Of a DNA stretch of 64,000 bases, positions 24,808-33,785 are shown one piece after another. The stretch comes from Kosakonia cowanii JCM 10956 = DSM 18146 (GTDB taxonomy: Bacteria > Pseudomonadota > Gammaproteobacteria > Enterobacterales > Enterobacteriaceae): the NCBI RefSeq assembly GCF_001975225.1, contig NZ_CP019445.1, forward strand, positions 2,232,001 to 2,296,000. Direction: 5' to 3'. Each line of letters begins with the position of its first letter. Within the stretch, counting starts at the first letter, position 1. The notes beneath the pieces are model-generated. The model was not told where the DNA came from and did not search any database. It saw nothing but the letters and a program-made list of their open reading frames with translations. A program made the position numbers and the translations under genes.

Positions 24808-27162
24808 ATGACGACTACACCTTTTTGCCGGCTACGCTTCAGAAACCGCGTGCTGGTCACCTCATTACTGACAACGCTTACACCCAGCGCAAGCTTTGCG
24901 GCAGAAACCGCACCACGCGATGAACAAGAACGTGCCGAAGAGATGGTCATTACCGCGCCAGCCCCATTGCTTAAAGCCGGGAGCGATCGCGCCATCAATG
25001 CTGACACTCTGCAACGCAACGGGGCGAATGATTTTGGCTCCATCATGCGGTATGAACCGCTGATTGGTGCCACCGGGGCAAGGGGCGGTTCCGGCAACGG
25101 TAAGAGCGGCTTCGATCGCGGCGGTTACACCGGCTATAACATTCGTGGCCTTGAGAGTAACCGCGTCGGCATTGATGTTGATGGCATTCCCCAGCCGGAG
25201 GCCACCGGGCGCAGCTACGCCGGGCGCGCCGGGCTTAACACCTTCGGCATTGGCCGCGACTATATTGACCCCTACCTCTACGGCAGCGTGGCAATCCAGC
25301 CGGGCGCAACGTCTGCGGAACAGGCCAACACTGCCATCGGTGGCAATGTCTCGTTCCGGCCAAAATCCGCCAATGACTACCTGCAAGGGGCGAAGCACTA
25401 CTACGCGGGTTACCAGAGCGATTACGACTCCAGCGATCGCAGCTGGCACAACGGCGTAACGGCCGCGGCAGGGGATGAGAGAGTGCGCGGCATTGTGGTT
25501 TACAGCCGCCGCGACGGCCAGCAAACGCGCAATAACAGCGACAGAGTCGGGGCTTACCCCGCTAACTGGCACTCCGATGCGCTGCTGCTCTCCGGGATCC
25601 TGCAAGCCTCTGAGGCGCACAAACGGACCTATACGGCGGAGTACTATAACAAAACGACGCATACCCACTTTGACGCCTGGAACCGTGACGGCAGTAACAT
25701 CATTGGCAACGCCCAGCAGAGCAGCTACTCCCGGCGCTGGGCCATCAGCCTGAAAGATGACTGGACACCGGTCGATGCGTGGGTCGATAGCGCTTCGACA
25801 AAGATCTATTTACAGCGCACCCAGGCGCACGATGCCACGTGGATGCCGGACAGCACCACCGGCATTCCGGGTACCGTCTACTCCAGTTACGATACCGACA
25901 CGATAGGCATTCAGCATGCGCTGGCGAAGAGCTTCGGCCGCCACGATCTGCGCGCTGGCTTCAATGCCAGCGCCAGCAAAACGCAGCGCCCATTCCACCA
26001 GCAGCCAATGCCGAACGCACGCAGCGCGATCATGCAGCCTGAAGCGGACAGCAAACGCGAGATCCTCAGCGCTTTTGTGCAGGATCAGATCAATTTCTCC
26101 GCCGGAGAGCACGATTTTGCCCTCATTCCCGGCCTACGCGTGGTGCATCAGTCAATGAAGCCGGAAAACCTCGGCAGCCTGACTACCACCAGCAACGTGC
26201 TGAACACCACGGATGTTAACGCGCTGTACCACAAAAACAGCGATACCGAGTGGCTGCCATCGCTCACTTTCCAGTACGACATCACGCCGCGTCTGATGAG
26301 CTATCTGCAATACCGGCGCGGCGCACAGTTCCCCAGTGCCAGCCAGCGCTACGGCTCCTGGAATCTTGGCTCTAACTATGCCGGGCGCGCGCAGTATGCG
26401 CTGATCGGCAACGCGGCGCTAAAAACCGAAACCAGCGATAACCTCGAATGGGGATTGAAAGGCGAGGTGGCGCAGGGCGTGAAGCTGCGCAGTGCAGTGT
26501 TCTACAACAGCTACAAAAACTTTATCGCCTACACCCGCTATCGCCGCGCCGACAACCCCGGCAACTTTGCCAACGTGCCGTCGAATATCTACACCAGCTA
26601 TCAGGCGGAAAACCGCGATAAGGCCTTTATCTACGGCGGTGAAATCAGCGCCACGTTCGATGTCGGTAGCTGGTTTGAGCAGGCGGAAGGGCTGCGCGCA
26701 ACCCTCGCTTATGGCTACGCCGAGGGGCAAGCCAAATCGCGCTACATGGGCGATGCCTACCGCGATCTCGACAGCGTCGCGCCGATGAAAGCGATTGTCG
26801 GCCTCGGCTGGGACGATCCGGCAAAACGCTACGGCACCGCGCTGACCGCCACCTTTGTCAAAGGTAAGCGCGCCACCGCGACCGGTCGTGAAACCTATCA
26901 GAACAGCGGCGAACCGGTCGCCAGCGCCAGCAGCAGCTACATGCGCGTGCCCGGTTACGGGGTTGTCGACCTGAGCGCCTGGTGGCAGGTGGCGAAGCAG
27001 GTGAAGGTGAACGGCGGCGTTTATAACCTCACCAACCGCAAATATTGGGATTACCTCAGCAGCCGGACGCAGGAAACGCGCACCCTCCAGGATCGCTATG
27101 ACAACGCGCTGAGCGTGATGCCAGGACGCAGCTGGCAGCTGGGCGTCAATATTGATTTTTAA
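24808..27162 (+). CDS. TonB-dependent outer-membrane heme/hemoglobin receptor
   Basis: 784 residues. The signal peptide ends near SASFAAET. A TonB-box-like EEMVITAP segment follows at about residue 45, then the plug domain (GFDRGGYTGYNIRGLESNRV) and a 22-strand-type barrel ending in SWQLGVNIDF with a terminal Phe. The class is the hemoglobin/transferrin/lactoferrin family receptor. The usual FRAP and NPNL blocks of HmuR/ChuA appear as FPSASQRYG and IGNAALKTETSDNLEWG, so it is a divergent member. Upstream Fur box; downstream hemS-hmuTUV. A heme uptake role follows from that context. Confidence 0.9.
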   Translation: MTTTPFCRLRFRNRVLVTSLLTTLTPSASFAAETAPRDEQERAEEMVITAPAPLLKAGSDRAINADTLQRNGANDFGSIMRYEPLIGATGARGGSGNGKSGFDRGGYTGYNIRGLESNRVGIDVDGIPQPEATGRSYAGRAGLNTFGIGRDYIDPYLYGSVAIQPGATSAEQANTAIGGNVSFRPKSANDYLQGAKHYYAGYQSDYDSSDRSWHNGVTAAAGDERVRGIVVYSRRDGQQTRNNSDRVGAYPANWHSDALLLSGILQASEAHKRTYTAEYYNKTTHTHFDAWNRDGSNIIGNAQQSSYSRRWAISLKDDWTPVDAWVDSASTKIYLQRTQAHDATWMPDSTTGIPGTVYSSYDTDTIGIQHALAKSFGRHDLRAGFNASASKTQRPFHQQPMPNARSAIMQPEADSKREILSAFVQDQINFSAGEHDFALIPGLRVVHQSMKPENLGSLTTTSNVLNTTDVNALYHKNSDTEWLPSLTFQYDITPRLMSYLQYRRGAQFPSASQRYGSWNLGSNYAGRAQYALIGNAALKTETSDNLEWGLKGEVAQGVKLRSAVFYNSYKNFIAYTRYRRADNPGNFANVPSNIYTSYQAENRDKAFIYGGEISATFDVGSWFEQAEGLRATLAYGYAEGQAKSRYMGDAYRDLDSVAPMKAIVGLGWDDPAKRYGTALTATFVKGKRATATGRETYQNSGEPVASASSSYMRVPGYGVVDLSAWWQVAKQVKVNGGVYNLTNRKYWDYLSSRTQETRTLQDRYDNALSVMPGRSWQLGVNIDF

Positions 27163-27179
27163 TCCGGCAGCCTCTTTAC

Positions 27180-27197
27180 CCCCGGCGCGCGCCGGGG
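27180..27197 (+). terminator. GC-rich hairpin between receptor and hemS
   Basis: CCCCGGCG and CGCCGGGG form a tight hairpin without a T-run just before hemS. It could attenuate read-through or stabilise the receptor mRNA. Confidence 0.4.
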
Positions 27198-27227
27198 ATG
27201 TTAGGACACATAAAGGACGTGAAAAAT

Positions 27228-28280
27228 ATGCCTGTATCTTCAAAGGATTATGCCGCCATCTGGCAGGAGTATCAGTTAATCAGAGCGCTTGAACCGGCAA
27301 AAAGCGCCAGAGATATCGCTTTCCAGCTGGCGATAAGCGAAGCGGAGCTGGCCGAGGCGCGCGTTGGCTACGATGCGGTGCGGCTGGATGGCGCGGTGCG
27401 CCATATCTTCAAGGCGCTGGAGAGCGTCGGCGAAGCCAAAAGTATCTGTCGCAATGAATACGCGGTTCATGAGATGACCGGGCGTTTCAGCAATCAACAT
27501 ATCAGCGATCGCGCCGGGGTAGTGCTCAACCCGCGCGGCCTCGATCTGCGCCTCTTTATGAGCCAGTGGGCCTGCGCCTACTACCTGCGGGAGCAGGGGC
27601 CAAGAGGCGAGCGCCGCAGTATTCAGTTTTTCGATCATCAGGGCGATGGGCTACTGAAAATCTACGCCACGCCCTACACCGACGGCGGCCAGTGGGATGA
27701 AATCGTGGAGCGCTTCGCGAGTCGGCGTCAGGTGCCGCTCTCCATCTACGCGGTCGAAAGCAAATTTTACGACGAAGCGCCCGATGCAGAGGCGGTCGAT
27801 CACGACTGGCGGGAGATGACCGATGTCCACCAGTTCTTCAACCTGCTGCGTAAGCATAACGTCTCACGTCAGCAGGCGTTTCGGCTGGTGGGCGACGATC
27901 TCGCCTGCCAGGTCAGCAACGACGCGCTGCCCGCTCTGTTGCAGCAGGTGCAGCAAGAGGGGAATGAAATCATGATCTTTGTCGGCAACCGTGGCTGCAT
28001 ACAGATTTTTACCGGTGCGCTGGAGAAGTGTGCGCCGGTGGGCGACTGGCTGCGGGTGATGAATAAGATCTTTACCCTGCACCTGCGCGAGGCGGGGATC
28101 CACGAAAGCTGGGTGACGCGCAAGCCGACCGCGGACGGGCATGTCACCAGCCTGGAGCTGTTTGCCGAAGATGGTACGCAAATCGCTCAGCTTTATGGTC
28201 AGCGCAGCGAAGGGGATCGCGAACAGGCCTGCTGGCGCGCGCAGATTAAAGCCCTGACGCCGTGGAGGAACGAGGTATGA
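27228..28280 (+). CDS. hemS: Hemin-degrading factor HemS/ChuS
   Basis: 350 residues from the ATG at 27228, supported by AAAGGACGTG; an upstream in-frame start lies inside the hairpin. It shows two HemS repeats: the first includes RNEYAVHEMTGRFSNQHISD with the heme-ligand histidine region, the second GNRGCIQIFTGALEKCAPVG. Family knowledge: a cytoplasmic heme-binding/degrading protein that releases iron. Its TGA overlaps the ATG of hmuT (ATGA), so the two are translationally coupled. Confidence 0.92.
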   Translation: MPVSSKDYAAIWQEYQLIRALEPAKSARDIAFQLAISEAELAEARVGYDAVRLDGAVRHIFKALESVGEAKSICRNEYAVHEMTGRFSNQHISDRAGVVLNPRGLDLRLFMSQWACAYYLREQGPRGERRSIQFFDHQGDGLLKIYATPYTDGGQWDEIVERFASRRQVPLSIYAVESKFYDEAPDAEAVDHDWREMTDVHQFFNLLRKHNVSRQQAFRLVGDDLACQVSNDALPALLQQVQQEGNEIMIFVGNRGCIQIFTGALEKCAPVGDWLRVMNKIFTLHLREAGIHESWVTRKPTADGHVTSLELFAEDGTQIAQLYGQRSEGDREQACWRAQIKALTPWRNEV

Positions 28281-29090
28281 AACGCGTAGTGATGCTCTTG
28301 CTGGCGCTACCGCTACTGGCGGTGGCCGCCGAGCCAAAAGTTGTCGCCCTTGGCGGCGATGTCACAGAGATTGTCTATGGCCTGGGCGCACAGAATCAGC
28401 TGGTGGGGCGCGACAGCACCAGCACCTGGCCTGCCGAGGTAAAGCAGCTGCCAAATGTCGGCTATGTTCGCCAGCTAAATGCGGAGGGCATTCTGTCGCT
28501 GCGGCCTACCATCGTGCTGGCGGGCAGCCAGGCGCAACCCTCGCTGGTGTTGAAAAGCGTGCAGGATAACGATGTCTACATGGTGCCGGTGCCGGGCGGC
28601 TATACGCTCTCAGAGATCGATAAGAAAGTGGTGGTGATTGCCCGCGCCCTTGGCAAAAACGAAGAGAGCCTGGCGCTGCGCAAAAAGCTGGCGACGGAGA
28701 TTGCCGCGCTGCCCACCTCGCCGCTGGATAAAAAGGTGCTCTATATCCTAAGCCACGGCGGCATGGGCACGCTGGTGGCGGAAGAGAGACGGCGGCGGAT
28801 GGCGCTATCCAGGCGGCGGGGCTTAATAATGCGATGCAGGGTTTTTCCCACTACCGCGCGATGTCGCAGGAGGGGGTGATCGCCAGCCAGCCGGATCTGG
28901 TGCTCATCTCAGCTGAAGGCGTGAAGCATCTGGCGGCGAGGAGAATATCTGGTACTTGCCGGGCCTTGCGCAAACCCCCGCCGGGCGCAACAAACAGCTG
29001 TTAAGTAGCGAGGCTGCGCTGCTGGGCTTTGGTCTGCGCACCCCGCAGGCGCTGCTGGAACTGCGTAAAAAAGCGGAGCAGCTACCGTGA
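28277..29090 (+). pseudogene. hmuT: Heme ABC transporter substrate-binding protein HmuT, two frameshifts
   Basis: It begins normally with a signal peptide (MKRVVMLLLALPLLAVAAEP) and the typical VALGGDVTEIVYGLGAQNQL. The frame is lost near 28778-28790: after GGMGTLVA the family-like continuation ([20 protein letters not shown]) is in the next frame. It is lost again near 28930-28936, where VKHL continues as [20 protein letters not shown] in the third frame. Both are consistent with one missing base each, in GGCGG runs. The last frame ends correctly at TGA 29088, overlapping the hmuU GTG. The remainder is otherwise well conserved, so sequence error or very recent inactivation are both possible. 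Confidence 0.85.
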
Positions 29091-30085
29091 TCACCCGAGC
29101 CGCTTCCCGTCTCCTGTGGGGACTCTTGCTGCTGACGGCGGCACTCACGCTCTTCGCCTCCACGCAGGGGGCGATGGATCTCTCTCTTGCCAGCTTGTGG
29201 TACGGCGATGATGAGGTGCTGCGCCAGATTTGGTTCACCATTCGCCTGCCGCGCGTGCTGCTGGCGCTGCTTATTGGCGCGGCGCTGGCGCTCTCCGGCT
29301 GCGTTATGCAGGGGCTGTTTCGCAATCCGCTTGCCGATCCGGGGTTACTTGGCATCAGCAGCGGCGCGGCGCTGGTCGTCGCCTGCTGGCTGGTGCTGCC
29401 GCTGTCGGTGCCGGTGCTGGTTGCCCTCTATGCCCCGCTGGTCGCCGCCTTTATCGGTAGTCTGGCGGTAATGGTGGTGATCTTTTTACTTAGCAAAGCG
29501 GGTGAGAGCGCGCTGTCGCGGCTGCTGCTGGTGGGGATCGCCATCAACGCTCTGTGCGGCGCGGGCGTTGGCATGCTGGCGTGGATCAGCAACGATGCGC
29601 AGCTGCGCCAGCTTTCGCAGTGGGGAATGGGTAGCCTCGGGCAGGCACAGTGGCCGACGCTCATCGTTACGGCGACCCTGATCCTGCCCGCCATGCTCGG
29701 GATCTGGCGGGTGGCGAAACAGCTCAACTTTCTGCAACTGGGCGAGGAGGAGGCGCACTATCTGGGCGTGGATGTGCGGCGTTTACAGCGGCGGCTGCTG
29801 CTCTGTAGCGCGCTGTTGGTGGCGGCCTCTGTTGCCATCAGTGGCATCATCGGTTTTGTCGGGCTGGTGGTTCCGCACCTGATACGCATGGTGTTAGGCC
29901 CCGATCATCAACACCAGATCCCCGGCTCGCTGCTGGCGGGGGCGAGCCTGCTACTGCTGGCAGATACCGCCGCCCGCACGCTGGTGGCGCCTGCCGAAAT
30001 GCCGGTCGGCTTACTGACCAGCCTGCTCTTCGCGCCGTGGTTTTTATGGCTTATTTTCCGCCAGCGGAGTGCGCTCTATGGATAA
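29087..30085 (+). CDS. hmuU: Heme ABC transporter permease HmuU
   Basis: 332 residues with a GTG start overlapping the end of hmuT. It is a BtuC/FecCD-type permease with about ten hydrophobic helices; signature segments are [34 protein letters not shown] and the final [17 protein letters not shown]. Family knowledge: a homodimer forms the inner-membrane channel for heme. The stop overlaps the hmuV start. Confidence 0.93.
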   Translation: MITRAASRLLWGLLLLTAALTLFASTQGAMDLSLASLWYGDDEVLRQIWFTIRLPRVLLALLIGAALALSGCVMQGLFRNPLADPGLLGISSGAALVVACWLVLPLSVPVLVALYAPLVAAFIGSLAVMVVIFLLSKAGESALSRLLLVGIAINALCGAGVGMLAWISNDAQLRQLSQWGMGSLGQAQWPTLIVTATLILPAMLGIWRVAKQLNFLQLGEEEAHYLGVDVRRLQRRLLLCSALLVAASVAISGIIGFVGLVVPHLIRMVLGPDHQHQIPGSLLAGASLLLLADTAARTLVAPAEMPVGLLTSLLFAPWFLWLIFRQRSALYG

Positions 30086-30857
30086 CGGTTTTATTGCCCA
30101 CCAGGTGCAGTTCACGGTCGGCCAGCGGCGGCTGGTGGATGATATCTCCCTTACGCTGCCGCCTGGTGAAATGGTGGCGCTGATTGGCCCGAACGGTGCG
30201 GGAAAATCGACGCTGCTGCGCCTGCTGACCGGGTTTCTTACGCCGTCGCGCGGTGTCTGTTCCCTGGCGGGAAAACCCCTTACCGCCTGGCCTTCGCAGG
30301 CGCTGTCGCGCTATCGGGCGGTGATGCTGCAACATCACGCCCTCGGCGTGGAGTGGGCCGCGGAGTCGGTAGTGGCGATGGGGCGTGCGCCGTGGGGAGA
30401 GAGGCATGCGTGCGATATCGTGCGTAAAGTGATGCGTTTAACCGGCTGTGAAACGCTGATTGGACGCCGCTTTGCCACACTTTCCGGCGGCGAGCAGCAG
30501 CGGGTTCAGCTGGCGCGTAGCCTGGCGCAGCTCTGGCGCAACGGCGCGCCGGAGGGGTGGCTATTTCTGGATGAGCCGACTTCGGCGCTCGATCTCTACC
30601 ATCAGCAGCAGTTGCTGCGTTTGCTTAAATCCCTGACGCAGCGTGCCCGGCTGCATGTCTGCGTGGTGCTGCACGATCTGAACCTCGCGGCGCTGTGGGC
30701 CGATCGCATTGTGCTGTTGCATAAGGGGAGATTGGTGGTGGAGGGGACGCCGCAGCAGGTGCTGCAACCGGAGGTTATCACCCGGTGGTATGGCGCGCAG
30801 GTGCATGTGGCGACGCATCCGGATGGGCAGACGCCGCAGGTGTTTCTTTGTGTTTAG
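30078..30857 (+). CDS. hmuV: Heme ABC transporter ATPase HmuV
   Basis: 259 residues from the ATG at 30078. Walker A is GPNGAGKSTLL, the signature is LSGGEQQRVQLAR, Walker B is WLFLDEPTSALD and the switch histidine is in VVLHDLNLA. It is the last gene of the heme uptake operon and energises HmuU. All ATPase motifs are intact even though hmuT is frameshifted. A REP cluster follows the stop. Confidence 0.93.
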   Translation: MDNGFIAHQVQFTVGQRRLVDDISLTLPPGEMVALIGPNGAGKSTLLRLLTGFLTPSRGVCSLAGKPLTAWPSQALSRYRAVMLQHHALGVEWAAESVVAMGRAPWGERHACDIVRKVMRLTGCETLIGRRFATLSGGEQQRVQLARSLAQLWRNGAPEGWLFLDEPTSALDLYHQQQLLRLLKSLTQRARLHVCVVLHDLNLAALWADRIVLLHKGRLVVEGTPQQVLQPEVITRWYGAQVHVATHPDGQTPQVFLCV

Positions 30858-30869
30858 GGGGCTGAAACG

Positions 30870-30907
30870 GCGTAGGCCGGATAAGCGGTACGCGCCATCC
30901 GGCGATG
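30870..30907. repeat. REP unit
   Basis: GTAGGCCGGATAAGC ... GCCATCCGGC palindrome immediately after hmuV. Confidence 0.8.
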
Positions 30908-30930
30908 GGGTTGGCATTCATGCTTGATGG

Positions 30931-31251
30931 GTGGAAGGGTTCCGTTCACGAGGCATTGGGGAGTTTCATTGATCTCTTATGCGGTGAACGGGACAAGGGG
31001 AGCTGCCGCGCTCCCCTTGTCAATCCCCGCGGCCCCACGAGGAAATCGGTGCTGCGCACTGCGCTCACCTCCCGCGTGCCTGACTGCGGCCGGCTCGACT
31101 CGCCATCCTGGCTCGGTTCGCCTCTGTCCGCCATCCATGGCGTCCAGACCTTGTCATTCACGCTTCGGTTCGCCGATTTCAGCGGGGACACAACCCCTCG
31201 CTGTGAAATCTGAGCTAAAAACAAAGTCGGTGTCGCTGAAAGCGCGTTTTG
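30931..31251. repeat. Interspersed repeat, copy 1 (about 320 bp)
   Basis: The first of three related copies (also 36513-36856 and 58322-58666). It begins GTGGAAGGGTTCCGTTCAC, includes GACAAGGGGAGC / GCTCCCCTTGTC (a 12-bp hairpin at 30992-31021) and ends just before a REP unit. This copy lacks a 24-base segment (CTCGACTTGCTC...) found in the other two. Frames run open across it on both strands, but none has a ribosome site; the minus-strand frame (MSPLKSANRSVNDKVWTPWM...) is kept in all copies. Confidence 0.85.
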
Positions 31252-31440
31252 GTAGGCCGGATAAGGCGCAGCCGCCATCCGGCAATCGGTGCCGCGGAGA
31301 AAATGCCGGATGACGCGTACCGCTTATCCGGCCTACGCGGTTTCAGGGGCTTCGTTACCGTAGGCCGGATAAGGCGAAGCCGCCATCCGGCAGTGGTGCG
31401 GCGGAGATAATGCCGGATGGTGCGTAACGCTTATCCGGCC
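31251..31440. repeat. BIME cluster of REP units
   Basis: Alternating GTAGGCCGGATAAGG...GCCATCCGGCA and TGCCGGATG...CTTATCCGGCC units, at least four in tandem, running up to the 3' side of the GT8 gene. Confidence 0.85.
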
Positions 31441-31457
31441 TGGAGATTTCTCAATAA

Positions 31458-32297
31458 TTACGCTTCAACGTGGGCATGTTGCCACCACATTTTGTGCAGA
31501 TCGTAATATTTATCGCCCGGTTCGGGGTATTTGTCCCACGGTTTGTCGATGATGTAATGGATATTCTTCACCCGTGAAAGATCCCACATCTGCGGGTGCT
31601 GCTTCGGCAGGGTTTTCAGGGCGTTATATCCATAATGCAGCGGCAGCCAGCGGTCGCGGAACACCTCGTTGAGGAAATCCTGCTCGGCGAAAACCCACTC
31701 GGCGATATCCTCTTTCGCCGCCAGCTTCGCCATCATCGCGTCATAAACGTCGCGATCCGGCGTCAGCACCAGAAAACCACCGTTCAGGTAGTTATCGACC
31801 GAGGCCGGAGGCGCGGCGTTCATCTGCGCATCCTCAACCCAGCTGTAGTAGCAGTTATCCGGCTGCCAGCTGTCGGGATAGGTAGCAATATGGTTCGGAT
31901 TGCAGCGGCAGGCGTGGCAGGCAGCAAGCGTCCCTTTGGCGAGCGGCAGTTCGAACACCTCATCCATGTTCTGCACCACCAGCATATCGGCATCAAGAAA
32001 CGCGACGCGCTGATACTCCGTCAGCGTCCAGACCGCCAGCTTGCTCCACACTTCGGCGAAACGGGCGTTGGCGTAGCGGTGGGCAAGGGCAGGGTTCGGG
32101 CCGACGATCGGCACTTCGCGCACTTCACACCCCTGCGCCTGCAGCTGCTGGCGCGTGGCGGCGTCGATGGTCTCCGTCACCATCACCACCAGCGGCCACG
32201 GCGAGCCGCTGTCGCGCAGCGACTGTTGCAGCGCTTCCACACCGGGAAGGTAGCCCGGCTGCGTTAATAGCGTGACCCAGGCGAAGGCGGCGCTCAT
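31458..32297 (-). CDS. GT8-family glycosyltransferase
   Basis: 279 residues. FLDADMLVVQNMDEVFELP holds the DxD metal/nucleotide-sugar motif; NYLNGGFLVLTPD and HYIIDKPWDKYPEPGDKYYD are the acceptor-side blocks of glycogenin/galactinol-synthase-like GT8 enzymes. No signal or membrane segment is present, so it is cytoplasmic. Its start overlaps the stop of the upstream oxidase gene by four bases (ATGA), so the two are co-translated and probably act in one carbohydrate pathway. The acceptor is unknown. Confidence 0.85.
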   Translation of the reverse strand: MSAAFAWVTLLTQPGYLPGVEALQQSLRDSGSPWPLVVMVTETIDAATRQQLQAQGCEVREVPIVGPNPALAHRYANARFAEVWSKLAVWTLTEYQRVAFLDADMLVVQNMDEVFELPLAKGTLAACHACRCNPNHIATYPDSWQPDNCYYSWVEDAQMNAAPPASVDNYLNGGFLVLTPDRDVYDAMMAKLAAKEDIAEWVFAEQDFLNEVFRDRWLPLHYGYNALKTLPKQHPQMWDLSRVKNIHYIIDKPWDKYPEPGDKYYDLHKMWWQHAHVEA

Positions 32298-33676
32298 GAC
32301 AGCACCTCCGCCATAAAGCGGTTCATAAACTTACCGTCCGGATCGAAGCGGCGGCGCACGGCTTTAAACGCCTCAAACTGCGGATAGAGCGCGGGCCAGT
32401 TGTAGAGCGACGGGTCAAAATATTTGCCCCAGTGCGGTCTGCCGCCCTCTTCGGCGAGCAGCTGTTCTGCGGCGCGTAAAAAAGCCGTTCCCTCTGCGGA
32501 GAGCGATCCATCTTCAGCGTAGTAGACGACAAAACCGAAGAAGCAGGTCGGTTCCCCGCCAGCCGGGCTAAGCCAGGCGCTGGAGGCCCCGGTGCAGCGC
32601 AGAATAATCGGGTAGTGCATATGCGGCTGCGACTCGCTGTGCCACGCTTTCATGCGCGCAATCACTGCCGCAACGCGCGACATGGGAATGCCGATCTCAA
32701 TATTGATCTGCGGAGTGGCGATGCCGCGGCAGAAGACCTGGTAGATATCGCCAATCACATCCGTGAAATCTTTAAAGCGCGTAACGGTGCGAAACGGTTT
32801 GCCATTCTCATCGACAATGCGGGTGTCATCGCGCATCTGCGCGAGGGTTTTATCCACCGTGGCATTCATCTGCTCGTCGGTCTCCTCCATTTCGACCAGC
32901 TCGCCGTGGTTGTCCCGCCACAGTGCCTGCTCCTCGGCGGTCGCTTCGCGCGCGTTCCAGGTGTGCACCTTGTTCTCATCCGGGAACCACCACGCTTTGC
33001 TGAAGGTCCACTCGTCGTTCCACGCGATCAGATCCTCCGCCAGGTTATCGGCGTTGCCCGCGCTCTTAAAGCAGGTATAGAGCGTGGAAGGGCGGGTGCG
33101 CAGCGTCACGGCGGTGATCACGCCGAGGGTGCCGAGCGCCTGCTGTGCGGCGTCAAAGGCCGCATCGTCCCGCTCAATATCGTGCGCTTCACCGTGGGCA
33201 TCAATCAGGCGAATGCTGAGCGCTTCATCAGCCAGCGAGCTCTGCCCCATGCCCTGGCCGTGGGTGCCGGTCGACACTGCGCCCGCGAGGGTTTGTGAAT
33301 CGATCACGCCCGGTGAGGCGTGCAGCATGCGGTTCATGCTGGTGAGGGTCTCAAACACCTCATGCAGCACGGTTCCGGCGGCAAAGGTGACGCTCTCATC
33401 GCTCACCGCCAGCACGCCGCGCAGGCGCGAGAGGTCAATCAGCGTATCGCCCGGCTCGCTTAATTTCAGCATTCTGCCCGGCGACATGCGGCTGCCCATC
33501 ACGCGTATGCGCCCCTTTGCAGCAGCAATCATCTGCTGCAACTGCGCTTCGTTTTCCGGTGTTGCAACGGCCTGAGCGGGGGCCAGCGTGGCGTTTTTCG
33601 CCCAGTTTACAACGACGTTTTCATCAGAGGTTTGCTGTGGCAGGCGAGGTGGAAAAAGAGCCTGTAGCGTTGTCAT
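32294..33676 (-). CDS. FAD-linked oxidase of the sugar-lactone oxidase (ALO) family
   Basis: 460 residues from the ATG at 33676, six bases after AAGGAG. The N-terminal FAD_binding_4 domain has RVMGSRMSPGRML, then GAVSTGTHGQGMGQSSLADE; the C-terminal ALO domain has YFDPSLYNWPALYPQFEAFK and the closing RRFDPDGKFMNRF. In typical ALO/gulonolactone oxidases the first motif is GSGHS, whose histidine binds FAD covalently; here Met stands in that place, so flavin is probably bound non-covalently. It is the first gene of a two-gene operon with the GT8 enzyme. The substrate is probably a sugar or sugar lactone. Confidence 0.83.
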   Translation of the reverse strand: MTTLQALFPPRLPQQTSDENVVVNWAKNATLAPAQAVATPENEAQLQQMIAAAKGRIRVMGSRMSPGRMLKLSEPGDTLIDLSRLRGVLAVSDESVTFAAGTVLHEVFETLTSMNRMLHASPGVIDSQTLAGAVSTGTHGQGMGQSSLADEALSIRLIDAHGEAHDIERDDAAFDAAQQALGTLGVITAVTLRTRPSTLYTCFKSAGNADNLAEDLIAWNDEWTFSKAWWFPDENKVHTWNAREATAEEQALWRDNHGELVEMEETDEQMNATVDKTLAQMRDDTRIVDENGKPFRTVTRFKDFTDVIGDIYQVFCRGIATPQINIEIGIPMSRVAAVIARMKAWHSESQPHMHYPIILRCTGASSAWLSPAGGEPTCFFGFVVYYAEDGSLSAEGTAFLRAAEQLLAEEGGRPHWGKYFDPSLYNWPALYPQFEAFKAVRRRFDPDGKFMNRFMAEVLS

Positions 33677-33785
33677 TGGCATCTCCTTGCGCAATATTTT
33701 TGTAATGATTTATCAAGCGTAGCTCATCATGTAAAAGTGTGACGCATGTCGCTTATTTTCGTGCGATCTGGCCATCCTGATGCGA

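Noticed and set aside
30905..31313. Overlapping plus-strand frames inside repeat copy 1
   Set aside because: No ribosome site; several frames are open on both strands, as expected in this GC-rich repeat.
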